From assembly GCA_023055355.1 (NCBI GenBank), contig JALJCS010000037.1, forward strand, positions 1,426,001-1,490,000: a stretch of 64,000 nucleotides of DNA. Direction: 5' to 3'. A program made the translations under genes and the position numbers. This document shows, piece after piece, positions 10,601 to 22,170 of this stretch. The notes under the pieces were generated by a model that did not search any database, was not told where the DNA came from, and was given only the letters and a program-made list of their open reading frames with translations. The DNA comes from Agelaius tricolor (taxonomy: Eukaryota > Chordata > Aves > Passeriformes > Icteridae). Each line of letters starts with the position of its first letter. Within the stretch, counting starts at the first letter, position 1.

Positions 10601-13600
10601 AGAGCCCAGCCAGTGATACTTGCAGGTGGAAGTGAAGTTCTTGCAGGTGCTGAGCTCTGCAGAAAGGCCCTGTTCAGGAGGGAGGGCAGGGTGTGATGCC
10701 CTGCAGTGCCCTGTTCTTGCAGCCTGTGCAGTCACTCATTGTTGTGGGTGTCTCTTCCAGCTGAGTGTTATGTAAATATTTCCAGGAGACAACCTCAGTC
10801 TTAATGAAGCTTGCAGTCAGCACTAATAAGACACACACACACAGAAGATAACACAGGTAAACAGGTGCACAGGGACAAAAAGTACTTTTCCCAAGGGCAG
10901 TGCATGAATCCTAAGAATCTCCTGATGAGGATCCAGCACCTCGCCAAAAAAAAGTCATAAATAAACACAATAAGGCCATTCAATAAACCCATTCAGAGTG
11001 ACTTTTCCGTGGGGTACTGAAGGAAGGAATGGAGCTGTGCTCTCCCATGGCTCTGGAACCCTGGCTGCTGGCAGCTGTGTCCCTGAGGGCTGTGCAGGAG
11101 TGCCACTGAGGAGGGACATTAGAGCTGGAGCAGTGAAGCTGCGGATGCTCCTGCAGGCAGTGATGCGTCCCCTTGGAGAGCACACCAGGCCATCTCACTC
11201 AGGACCATCCTGATGGCAGGCTGCAGGCTGGGAGCTATTATTTCATCATTGCAGCAAGGATAATGACAGGCCTGAGAGGCTGATTGCTGCTGGAGAGGTC
11301 AGTGGTCAAGGAACTGAGAAGGAGAATAAAGATGAGCAATGGCACACGTGGCTTTGAGAGAAGTGTGTGGCCAGCTTAGCCTCGCTCCAGTCAGAGCATT
11401 GATCACTAAAATTAAGCTGTGGGTCTCTAGTTAGAGTCTTCAAAGTGGAAATGCACTGGAGTCCAGTGCAGTGCTGGTCACACACTCTGAAAATCCATCA
11501 ATTAATCACATTAGGCAGAGCCAATATTAGACCCAGGCATACTCAGATTGCTCTGCCATCATGGGCTGAAGAGAGGCCCCTCTGCTGACCTGCTTGTTTC
11601 TGCCCCTTCCCACAAAAGGTTTTCTTACAGCCCCATGAGTGTGAGAAGGACTCACCCTGCACTCTGCCCTGATGAGGGGGAAAATTTCCCAGCACTCTTC
11701 CCCTTGTGCCCAGGGCAGAGGGATTTTCAGGGAAATACATTTGTCTGCTAAAATGCAGTGGCCTGGGAGGGACAGGAGATTGGGGAAATGACAACCCCAG
11801 GGAGGGACATGGGGGGTGAGAAGTGGGGTTTATTCAGAGCTTTCATGCTCTGAATAATCCAAGGCAGAGCTGCCAGTCCTGCAGCTGGAGCTCTCAGGGA
11901 TTCCTGGCGAGGGCTCACAGAACAAAGAGGCCTGAAATCGATTGGGTCATTCATTTGAATGTTTAAAATAATAATAATAACTCTCTTTGAATGGCTTTCT
12001 TTCCCCTCAAGCAGCTGCTCAATTTCCATTTGGCCTCGAGATCCTTTTATTGATAGGCTGTAAAAATTTGCATGTGATGGAAGGGCTGCTGGGGGGTTTG
12101 GGGAGGGAGGGAGGGAGGGTCACACCTTTGGAACTACAGGGGCTGTGGGGTTTTCTCTCTCTTCTGCTGACTTTTGAAAGCAGGAGCAGGAATAAAAGTT
12201 GGAGCCAAGGGGTCACAGAGGAGCCAGCACAGATCAAAAGAGAAAAGATCACTGTCTGCACAAAATGAAACAGCTGTCCCACAATACAGTCTCCTCTGCT
12301 GTCAGTCCACTTTTCAGTGGAAAAAAAATTCCAGTGTTAGATAGAGGATAAGGTGAAAGTCCTAGGGAGAAAATATTCAGTAATTGAAAGAATAAAGATG
12401 GAGTAATGAGATTAAATACAGGGTAGATTTAAGGTTAGATGGATAGCTGGCCTTTCAGTTCTGCCTATACAACTCCTTCCTTTTAAAAATAATATTCTGC
12501 ATTTTCCTAATAGAATAATAGTCTATATTTTACTAATATAATAATATTTTTATATTTTACTGGTATTCTTTGGTCAAATGGGAGAAGCAGAGGAAGGAAG
12601 GCATCAGAAGGATTCATGTGATTTTTCTGCATGATAGGCAAGGCTTGGGTGTGAGGTGAAAGTTGCTTCTGCATGGGGGAGCTTCAGAATATCCTGACAG
12701 CTCAGAGAAAACCTTCTGGAGGCTGGTAAAAGACAACTTACACAGGGAACAGTGTAATATGGAGAAGAAAAAATATATGTCAGCAATCCCTTTCTGATGA
12801 TAGAACAAAGTGTCATTCCAGGAAAACAAGCAAATTTGAAAGAGGGAAAAGAGAGAGCCTATAAAACAAGTAGATTTTTTTTTTCTTCTTCTTTTTATAC
12901 ACAAAACAGAGACTGGATTGATTTCATGATTTTAGAGGGCTTCAGTCCTATGAATAAAGATGTCTTTCCCCAGTTGTTCACAGCTGGCTGGCAGCCACTG
13001 GACACAGCAGTGAGGGGCAGAGCAGGGAATGGAGCAGCCAGGAGTGAGTGGTGGATGGGGATTATGGACAGCCAGGGGTCTGGGGAGAGCTGTCAGCTAA
13101 AATAGGGCAGGACAGCAGCAGAGGGTCACAGCACAAAGATTTAATTTGTGGGCTTGTTCTCCTCTGTAGGGGTGGGCTGATGTGACACCCACGCACTGAG
13201 CAACAGCTGGCAACATCTGCCACAGCTCCTCCTCTTCTCCAGCTTTCAAACACTTGCTGTCCTCATCAGTTCTTCTGATTTCTCCTCCCCTTGCACTTCC
13301 TGGCTGCTGCAGTTTGCTTTTTCTTAATGAAGTCCCTTACTGGGGCTTCAAAGGGGAGGTGCACACAAGTCAGGAAGAGAAGGGAGTGGTACCTTTCTGT
13401 CTTTCAGGTTCAAATTGCAAACACACACATATGCACACACACCAGCAAAGCAAAACAAAGAGGGGGATCGATAGCCCTGGTCAAAACTCATTTTCAAATC
13501 TGAAAGAAGTTTGTGATTAGTAGAGCCCCGCAGATGTCACTGTTTCAGCTCTGATCTGATCCTTAAATGTCAGCCTCGCAGAATCACAGCAAGCTGGGGA

Positions 13601-16600
13601 TGAACAGGACTTCCAGGTGCCACCAAATCCATCCCTTTGTCAAACAGCCCCATTTACAGGAGATTCTCCAGCAGGGAGAAATGCCAGGTCCTTTTTGTGG
13701 TTTGGATAGAGAAATGCAATGGGTAGAACGTGCTTTGTTTATTGAGTTTAGCTCAGCCCTGACACCCAGCACGTCCCAGCATCTCCCAGATGAGCAGGGC
13801 AGGTCACAAATTCAGACTTTCCTCATCACCAGCTCTCCCAGTAGGTTTTAGCATCTTCCCCACTGGGTTCAGAATGGGTGGGGAGAGTTGGGAAGGATGA
13901 TCATGAAAGAAGGAGAAGGAAATTCAGGCTGTTCTGATCTCCTCCACAAAATATGCAGCTTTTAATTTTAATCTGCATTTCATCAAATGACCACAGGCAG
14001 ATGAGAGGTAAGTGGGGATGCGAGAATGTGAGAGAGGAAATGAGGAAAATAAACTTTGGCCACCTGAGCCTGTTTCTGAAGCTGGACATAACCGGTGATT
14101 AGCAAAATCCGAGGGAACCACAATTACATCCTGCCTGGCTGGGATGTAAATGTCAAGAGTCCTGCGGCTGGGAGAGGACCACGACTGTCTGCAGCACAGC
14201 CAGGGGGGTGAGAAACCTGCAAATGAGCCTGACATTTGCTTAACCTGAGACAAAGGGCAGGGAAGGGGCCCATCCCAGCCACTGAGAGGGCTGAGGATGA
14301 GGAGCAGCACCTCCCTTAAACACAGGTTCTGTCGTGGCTGTGGAGCTGTGACAGAGGGTGAGCTGTGGGAGTTTGCACTGGGAGGGGGTGCCAAGAGGGT
14401 GGGTGGAGGAGCAGATGTGTTCACACTCCCTTTTGGCAAAGGGAATAATAACATTTGCCTCCTTTAAAGGGAAGGCTGATGAATAGTTAGTAAGCCTGGG
14501 CTGGGCTGCTTTCCATAGGCTCTGTCTTCTCTGAGGGCTTTTCATGCAGGAAGATTTGAGAAGCAGGACCTCTAAGCTAAATAAAGAAAAGCCACACAGC
14601 AGGGATGGTTCCCTTTCTTGCAAAACTCAAAATTCAAAGAAATTTTTTTGTCTCCTTCAGGGCAAAAATAAGATCTCAAAATTTTATGGGCTGAACCGAG
14701 AGGGGAAGCACAAAGAGCAGGTTCCCTCAGATGAGTCAGTGTATTTGTGATGAGCAGAGTCATCTGAGGCTAGATAAATGTAGGTGCAGGTCTGCCTCCA
14801 CCTGCTCCAGAGCAAGGCTGGTGTCAATCACACCTCAGTCATCCACTCAATCACACCTCAGTCATCCACACTCAATCACACATTCTTTGTCCTGGGTCCC
14901 ACCTCAACTCATGTCTGCATCCTTGTCCATTAGACTTGTCCTGCTCCAGTTATGAACTCATCCAAGCTGGTTCAGCCCCCATTAGAAAGAGCTGATGTCC
15001 ACCCACGAGTGTTTTCCAGTTAAAATCCATTTCAGGGAAATTAAGTCATAATAAATGATCTGTGGTGCTGTGTCAGACCAAAGGTTCCTTGGCCCCTATC
15101 TCAGAGAGCAAAGCTTCAGAGAAGGTCTAAGATCAGGAATAAAGGAATAGCCTTTAGGTCAGGCAGTTTCCAAGTATAATTCTAACTGCAGCTGGTTTGT
15201 GCCACTGGAAGGACTCTTGGGTTTGAAGCACCTTAATCCTTAGAGTCTCCTGGAACTTTCCTTGAACCATCCTATCACTTTTGCTGCTCACAAGTACGTG
15301 CATGGGTTTGAAAAAGCTGCTTATTACAGTTCAGTGGAGGAGGATAGACCATATTTTATCACAGATCAGTTTGTAAGGTTCATTATTGATTTTAATGTAC
15401 CTGTGCCAAGAGGCAGCGACGGGCAGAGTTTTTTAAAGAGAAGGAAGGAAGATTAAATATACTCAATCCTTGTCACCTTAGCAAACATTTATCCATCCGG
15501 TTGTGTGTGATGAGAAGTCTCTATTCCAAAGGAGGAATTAAATTTTAATAGGACAGAAACATGTTTCTGGGGCTGTCATGGCCCAGCATTGGAGCACTGA
15601 AGGGAAACACCAGTGACTGCTGGCAGAAGGAAAACAGAAGGTGATAACTTATGCCTGAATGACTGATAGTGGGGAAGCAGGTGACGCAGGACAGGACTGA
15701 TGTGGAGAGTCCTGGCCAGTGATGGGAGAGAAATTCTGCTCAGCAAGGAGGCAGAGAACCCCCAGCATTGCTGCATCTCACAGATGTGATGCTGAATCCA
15801 GGATGAAAACCAGCAAAGCCCGGCAGAGACCAGAGGACTGGTGCACACTCAGTGCCACAGCAGCAGCACTCAGCCTGCAGGGCTGTGGTTACCATTGAGC
15901 TTCTTCCCTGCTTTGCAGGTGGGCTCTGCTCCAGCTGGGGAATGTGCAATCCTGCCAGGAAGCGCTAATGAGGGGGTTAATGTCCTTCAGGGAAGCGCTA
16001 ATGAGAGGGTTAATGTCCTTGAGCAGGGAAAGGCTGGCACAGCAGGTGAAGCCTTAACTGGGCTCTTCAGGGCCAGAGAGCACCGTGTGGCACAATGAGC
16101 TCTAATGAACTGGGCCAGTGGAGGCTGGGACATGGTTTGGGCAACTCCTGTGCCATGCTGGGGGAAATAAATAGGGCTGGGGATCTTTCTCCTCTTTAAT
16201 GCTTTTTATTACAAATCAGCTCGGGTGGGTAGAACCGACATGTCCATGCTCACGCCGCTGCTGCTCCCAGGAGTGACTCAGAGGAGGAGGAGGAGGAGGA
16301 GGAAGAGTGAGTCTGTGTCCGCTGGTCTGTGGGCACAGCTGGGGGTTCCATCCTCACAAGAGCACCAGGAGATTCCTGTTATTCAGTTTGGCATTCGAGC
16401 TCCTCTTTCTAGCCAACATCCTTAGGCTAGGGTGAGAGGTAAAAAGGATCTTAGCAGACACTGAATTCAGTTCCTCACCCCTAGACATCACTTAGATCTC
16501 TTAATTCCGTGGTGGCTTGTTGTTGTAGGGGTTTTTCCTGCTAGATTTGGGGAGGTGTTTCCACATTTGCATACCAGCCCCGATGTCACCTCCTCTTCAC

Positions 16601-17589
16601 AGTCTTGGGTGCCATTTTCCAGGAAGCAGCAGGGTGATACTCGACAAAGAGGGATTTCTAACCATCAACAACAGGTAATTAAAGAAAAACTATTAACAAC
16701 AGGTGATTACAACATGAAATTATTAACAACAAATAGTTAAAACCCAACTTAGCAGCAATTGGTTTAACCTGTAAACTCTGCAACCTTTAAAAACATGGAC
16801 AACTTTTCTATTCATAACACTGGGTACCCCTGAGTGGGCACAGCCGAGCTCTCCCACCAAGGTCCCCTCCACGCTCCAGTGGTGACCTCGCTTTACCTCC
16901 TGCCCTTTAGTGGCCTTGGCAGCTTCTTACTTCCAGTCATTACCAGGCACTGTCTGCATTTAATGAGGCCAGAGTTCGCTGGATGAAATAAATGCAGGTT
17001 CCTGAACCCTCGAAACCAAAGCTAATGAAAAATATATGCTCCCTCACTCCTGCTCTCATTTTCACATCCTGCAAATTATCTGTGCTAATGCACGCAAGGC
17101 GCTGCTCCTCCACGGCTTCAGATGCTGAACTTTGAGTCTTTGTCACATCAGCCAGCACCAAGTAATTCTGTACAGAAGTCTGACATTTCCAGTTGAAAAA
17201 AAATAAATTGATTAAAATTCAACAGGCATGTAGTGTTCAGTTTTTAAAGGTCGGCAAATCTAAGGAACTATCAACTGTAAAATAATTCAGCATTTAGAGG
17301 GGAGGGGCAGCTGGGGGGAGTCCTGGGAAGAGGGAAGGAGCGTGGAATGTTAGGATCATTTACTGCCTGCATTTCACTGTCAAGAACATAATTACAGGCA
17401 ATTTAATTATCGTATAATGGAAAGGGTCCGTGCTCCTGAGCAGCACAGCCAGATCCTCCTGTGCCTCCCTGGGCTCTGTGCAGTGCAGATGTGGGGAGGG
17501 GTCTGACTGCGACCAGGAGTGCTGCACAAGGACCTTGGAGGGTGGAGATGGAGGCTGGGTGAGGCTCAGCTGAGGGACACTCACAGTTG
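10601..17589. other. About 7 kb with no recognised gene
   Basis: Unique sequence with minor features: a short AC run near 10831; AGGG repeats near 12103-12118; an AT-rich stretch at 12470-12560; repeated ATCACACCTCAGTCATCCAC near 14826-14878; a 31-bp unit repeated twice at about 15958-16020; and three spaced ATTAACAACAGGT-like words at 16660-16735. The part at 11930-12080 looks conserved-noncoding in style (ATCGATTGGG, TTTTATTGATAGG). The frame at 15262-15456 is discussed under findings. Confidence 0.5.
16280..16305 (+). repeat. (GGA)n microsatellite
   Basis: About eight GGA units in a row. Confidence 0.85.
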
Positions 17590-17875
17590 TCCTTCTGTGC
17601 AGAACCATTTGGGTTCCATCACTGCAGAACCATTTGGGTTACATCACCCAGTCCAACCCCCCTGCCAAGGCAGGGTCACCTTGGGCAGGTGACACAGGAA
17701 TGAGTCCAGGTGAGTTTGGAGTGTGTCCAGAGCAGGAGACTCCATGACCTCCCTGGGCAGCTGTTCCAGAGCTCTGCCACCCTCCATGGAAAGAAATTCT
17801 TCTTCAGCTTGAGGTGGAGCTTCTTGTGTTGTAGTTAATGTCCATTACTCCTTGTCCTGTCACTGGGCACCACTA
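17590..17875 (-). mobile_element. CR1 LINE fragment, reverse
   Basis: The typical reverse-oriented CR1 line is visible: ATCACCCAGTCCAACCCC, CAGGGTCACC, GAGACTCCATGACCTCCCTG, GGGCAGCTGTTCCAG, AGAAATTCTTCTTCA and CTCCTTGTCCTGTCACTGGG. A 26-bp duplication containing GCAGAACCATTTGGGTT lies at its left end (17600-17645). Confidence 0.85.
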
Positions 17876-17904
17876 CAAAAAAGGTAAAAGGATCAGACTC
17901 TTTG

Positions 17905-18052
17905 GAACAATAACCCCATCCCTGGCAGTGTCCAAGGCCAGGTTGGATGGGGCTTGGAGCACCCTGGGATAGTGGAAAGTGTCCCTGCCCAGGGCACAGG
18001 GTGGAAGGAGATGATCTTTCAGGTCCCTTCTGACCCCAAACCATTGTTTAAT
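17905..18052 (+). mobile_element. CR1 LINE 3'-end fragment, forward
   Basis: Forward CR1 tail: CATCCCTGGCAGTGTCCAAGG, GGTTGGATGGGGCTTGG, GGTGGAAGGAGATGATCTTT, CAGGTCCCTTCTGACCCCAAACC. It directly follows the reverse CR1 at 17590-17875, giving a tail-to-tail inverted pair. Confidence 0.85.
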
Positions 18053-19226
18053 TACAGAATTTCTAATTACTAAGAAACCTGAAGGCAGAAGTCTTCAGTC
18101 TGAGCCTTCTTTGGCAGGTTGCAAGTTCTAATTAGGACATGCTCTGAATTGCACTGTACATGTATAAATCATGTTATCTAATGCATGGCTTCTTTTCTTC
18201 TCCCTTATCCCACACTCTTGTTAAAGTCTTTCTTCTTCAAACCCTTTTTAGCATGAACTTGAGACCTGTTCCTTCCAGCCTGGAACTTGTTTGGTTTCAC
18301 TGCTCTGCAAACTCAAGGAATACATCCCATGGGAAACCTGTCCAAGAGCTTAGAGGCACAGAGAGCAGAGGAGGGTCTGGAGAGAGGGATATTCTGTCCT
18401 TATCACTCAGGACCCATGAATATCAGGGTACAGTCAATATGCTTGTGATTTATTATTCCTTGTAATATCAAATTCTCCCCTCACACCAGTGTCAGGCCAT
18501 TGATTTTACTGGGGACAGGAACATTGTGACTGACAGGAAGAACGTGGCTCACAAAGTTGCTGTTGGATTGTGGTATCCAAGCCAAAGACCACCAGAAGGA
18601 CCCCAGGGAGCAAAAAATCCATATCAAAGGAGAGCAAGATGACTCCTGCTGCAGGGGGGCTACAGGAAGCTTCTCCAGGGGAAACTGTGACTCAGCAGCA
18701 GGCCAAAGTAACCTTTAAAAGCAGAAAGAAGGGGAAAAGAAAGAGAAAGAAGGGCCAGCAAGCACATTGCTGTTGGCCTGTCTGTAGCCCAAATGCTGCT
18801 GTAGTCAGTACAAAGGAGAGGCAGAGGAAAGGGAACATTGTGTTGTCTTCATTTAAAAGGCTCCCAGCATAATCTCTGCTAGCACAGCTCCATCCCTGGG
18901 CCCCTGTCTGGCCTTGTCTCAACAGAAATCCACCCCAGTGCATCACTGAAAGCTCCTTCTAATCTTCTGACCTCCCTTATAGCACTGGGAAAAGCTCCCT
19001 GCCCCTCACCCTGGCTAGTGAGCCCCTTTTGCCATGGGACACCCACATCCCCACCCATTATCTCAGCCCATGCAAGGATTCTCTTCCATCACAAGACCTG
19101 GACCCCCATTCTGCAGGGCCACAAGCTCACAGCCAAGTCTCCACCATGCTCTGGGTTGATCAAGCATGCCACAGGTACCAGCACAGCACCAGGCTGCAGG
19201 GGGATCTCCCCACATGGTCAAGGCTC
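18053..19226. other. No recognised gene
   Basis: Unique sequence. The lysine/arginine-rich 100-codon frame at 18570-18872 lies over A/G-rich DNA and has no other support. Confidence 0.5.
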
Positions 19227-19849
19227 TCTCGGGGCCTTTCTGGGTCACTGCAACCCCGAGATTGTTAAAAGTCTCTTTTCCCAGCCCAGTGCTTGAAGAA
19301 GGAGTCAGGGCTCTTCATTTCTCAGTCTCAAGGTTGTTTATTGTTTCTTATCTATAAAATTCTTTCTCCTGCCCTGCCCAGGTCCATCCAGCAGGACAGT
19401 TCCAGGCACTCTGCCTGCCCCCAGGGCAGGGTTATGTCTTTATCCTAAAAACTACCTGTACAATGTTTACAATTCCTTTCCAATACCTATCACCTGTGTT
19501 AGACACTGAGCTTCTACTCTAAACCAATCCCCAAGTGCCACCATCACAGCAGAAGATGGAGGCCAAGAAGAAGAAGAAGGAGAAAGGCTGGACACACCCA
19601 GCTCCCATCTTGCCCCCTGAATCCCCATTCTAAAAACCCCAAAATCGACTTTTCCACCCCATTATAGCTTCACTATTATTCTACCTAAACTGTTGTGGCT
19701 TGCTGATCTTCATCTAAGGTTGGTAATTTGCTCCATGGGTCATAATCAAACCCACACAGGTGCTCTGGGCTCTGTGCCAGGGTCTCTGAGCCCCCTGGCA
19801 GGGGTCCTGGCCATCCTGGACAGCCAGAGGGATGTCCTGGGTTCCCACA
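19227..19849 (-). mobile_element. Solo LTR, family B, copy 4
   Basis: About 623 bp and close in sequence to copy 6 (40595-41220). The right-hand end is clear (GGTTCCCACA at 19849) and is followed by GCTCTC. The left end reads GGCTCTCTCGGGG, so either GCTCTC is the target duplication with loss of two terminal bases, or the boundary is blurred. No interior remains. Confidence 0.85.
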
Positions 19850-19855
19850 GCTCTC

Positions 19856-22034
19856 CAAATCCTGCCCCTATGGACTGAAACCTGTGTCAGGAAAAGAGAA
19901 GGAGCCCCTGTGGAGCTTGCACAGGCGGGGTCTGGGGCAGGAGGGGCATCCCAGCTCCCCAACAAGCAGGGCCTGCTGGTGGCAACACAAGAGCTCATTC
20001 ATGAATCAACATCAGCCAGGCTCTGCAGTGCCTCCCTTCCCCTCCCACTGGTCCCCAGCAGCCAAAAAGCACCATGTTGATTATTCAAGAGTGGGCTCTT
20101 AACAGCTCTAATCAGCTGATAATCCAATAACACACTCAGCTGAGCTGCACTCTCAGCTCCCAGGTCCCTGCCACCGAGAGAGCATTTACAGCTGCCTGGT
20201 GTTGATAGAAACTGCCCGGCTGGCAGGAGGGGAGCACAGCAAGTGAATCACACTCCCTGCTTCCTCCTGCTCCTCAGCCAGCCTGGCACACTCTTCCTCC
20301 CAGCCCAGTCCAGCCTTCCCCAGCCCCTTTTTGCACCCAAATTTTGGCACAGCTGGATGCTGGTGGGGGCCTGCCCTGCCGTATGTGCAGCTCCTGGGGT
20401 GCTCAGAAATGCAAGTTGCCTGTTCTCTAGAGCTATGCCCCTGGCAAAACTGCTTTAAATGTAATAAATAAAAGGGGAAGCATCAAATCCACATTTTCAA
20501 GGCATTTGAAATGCAAGATGCCAGGGACCAGCCAGCACAGCCTCAGGCCCTTTCAGTTCTCCAACACTTCAGCACAAACTGTGAGTGTTCAGCCAGGGTG
20601 GCCTGGAGCCAGTGCAGGGAGAGACATTAAATGCAGAAATATCTCTTCCTCTGCATCACCCCAGCTTTCCATCCCAGCCCCATCCTGAGGCAGGCAGAAA
20701 ACCATTCACACCTGCTTCTCACTGCTTTCACAGCTTGATTTCTCAGCTAGAGAGTCTGGCTGAGCCTCCTGGCAAAGCCCTCTCTCTCCTTGTCTCACCT
20801 TCCATTTTGCAAAGCTCCTCTCGGGTCCCTCTCCGGGGCTTTGTCCTGCGGTGGGGTCATGCTCAGCCCCTCCTGCCCCACACAGCAGCTACCTGACCCC
20901 ATCTCAATGATCAATTCCCCTTATTAGCCATGTAATTACAGGCAACTGCTTAATTCCTGCAGGTGTATGACAGGGCTGCATTGGAAAAAAATATGGGAAG
21001 CCAGTTAGGTCCAGTTCTGGACCTAAGCACAGATATTCCATTAGGAAATGAAACCAATTTCCCCAAGCACTAGAAGGAGTGGTTGCATCTGTGTGTGCAT
21101 GTGTGCAGGAGTTTGTGCATTTAGAACATATCACCCTTGATTTCCTGAAACACTTTAGCTGGCAGATTTACTACTCAGACAAAAGGGTGTGAAGAAATCT
21201 GCATCCCCTCTGTAGCCCTTTCGTGGGGACCAGAAGAATGAAAGTAAAGTGGAATAACCCAGGGCAGGGTGTTTCCTCCTCGCCAGATCTCCCAGTGCAA
21301 GGATATCTCCAAATGGTAATTTTTCCATGGGTGCCCCTCTGGAGCAGAAAAATGCATGGTTTGGGGTCATATTGAGATGTTCAGGTGCAATGGAAACTGA
21401 ACTGGGGTGGTTGGTGAAGGAGGAGAGCAGGACCAGGCCTCCTCCATGGTTGGGGCAGTGGGCACCACACCCCCACAGTGCCAGGGGCTTCATGCTGCTC
21501 TTTTCTCTCCTGGGACAAAACTCTCCCTGCTCAAACCCCACGGTGGGACAGGCTGGCCTGCTCTTCCTCCTCTTCCTCCTCTTCCTCCTGGGATGCTGCT
21601 GGTTGCCATGGCAACCTCACACCCAGCAGGAGCAGCATCATCTGCCCATCCTCCCCAGAGCCTCCTGCAGCCACCCAGGAGGGCTCCCATGGAGGCAGGT
21701 GTCACCCCCCAGACCATCATGTACCTGTCCCCCTGCCCCAGTTCCACCTGTCCTCAAAGCCAGCTTGGTCCCTCCACCCCTTCTCCTGCCTTCTCCCCTT
21801 TCCTGCAGACCCCAATCAATGCTGGGTGTCATTTCCCTGGCCTGCATCAGGAATGAGCTGTGCCCTCTGTTCTGGCAGGTCTCTTTCCCATCTCCAGCCT
21901 TCCCTCACACACTGCAAAGCCTTTCCTGTGGCCAGTCCCAGCCAGCAGCTCCTTCTCTCCCAGTGCTGTTCCTCCCTGCCCTCTTTGCAGTCTGTCTCCC
22001 CCATGCCAGGCTGCCAGTCCTGGGTGCACTTGTC
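19856..22034. other. No recognised gene; GC-rich part at 21.4-22.0 kb
   Basis: Unique sequence. Several overlapping long frames on both strands at 21327-22095 reflect low stop density in C-rich DNA, including a CTCTTCCTC run near 21563-21592. I do not call a gene. Confidence 0.5.
21601..21616. promoter_or_regulatory. Perfect RFX X-box palindrome
   Basis: GGTTGCCATGGCAACC is a perfect 16-bp palindrome. It equals the full X-box inverted repeat known to bind RFX-family winged-helix factors (GTTGCCATGGCAAC type). RFX sites are typical of enhancers and promoters of ciliary genes, but no promoter or gene is visible nearby. Occupancy is unknown. Confidence 0.6.
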
Positions 22035-22170
22035 TACAGCTGGACTTGATGATTTTAATCATCTTTTCCGACCTTAATGATCCTGTTGTCGGCAAAAATC
22101 TGACTTTTTACCCAGTGTGCAATCAGCCAATATTCCATGATTCCATAATTTCAGCAGCGTTCAGTGCCAC
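22035..22170 (+). mobile_element. CR1 LINE 3' tail (old)
   Basis: GGACTTGATGATTTTAATCA followed by TCTTTTCCGACCTTAATGAT is the CR1 3' signature (forward). The diffuse ATTCCATGATTCCATAATT at 22131-22149 resembles a decayed CR1 terminal octamer repeat. Confidence 0.7.

Noticed and set aside
15060..15110. Possible old SINE-like or LINE-like words (GTGTCAGACCAAAGG)
   Set aside because: The match is too short and has no boundaries or second copy in the window.
18570..18872. Lys/Arg-rich 100-codon frame, possible nuclear protein
   Set aside because: The composition follows the A/G-rich DNA. There is no splice context and no homologue known to me.
21327..22077. Overlapping frames of up to 240 codons near the X-box
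   Set aside because: Four or more frames are open on both strands in C-rich DNA, and the peptides are Pro/Ser/Leu-rich with no recognisable domain.
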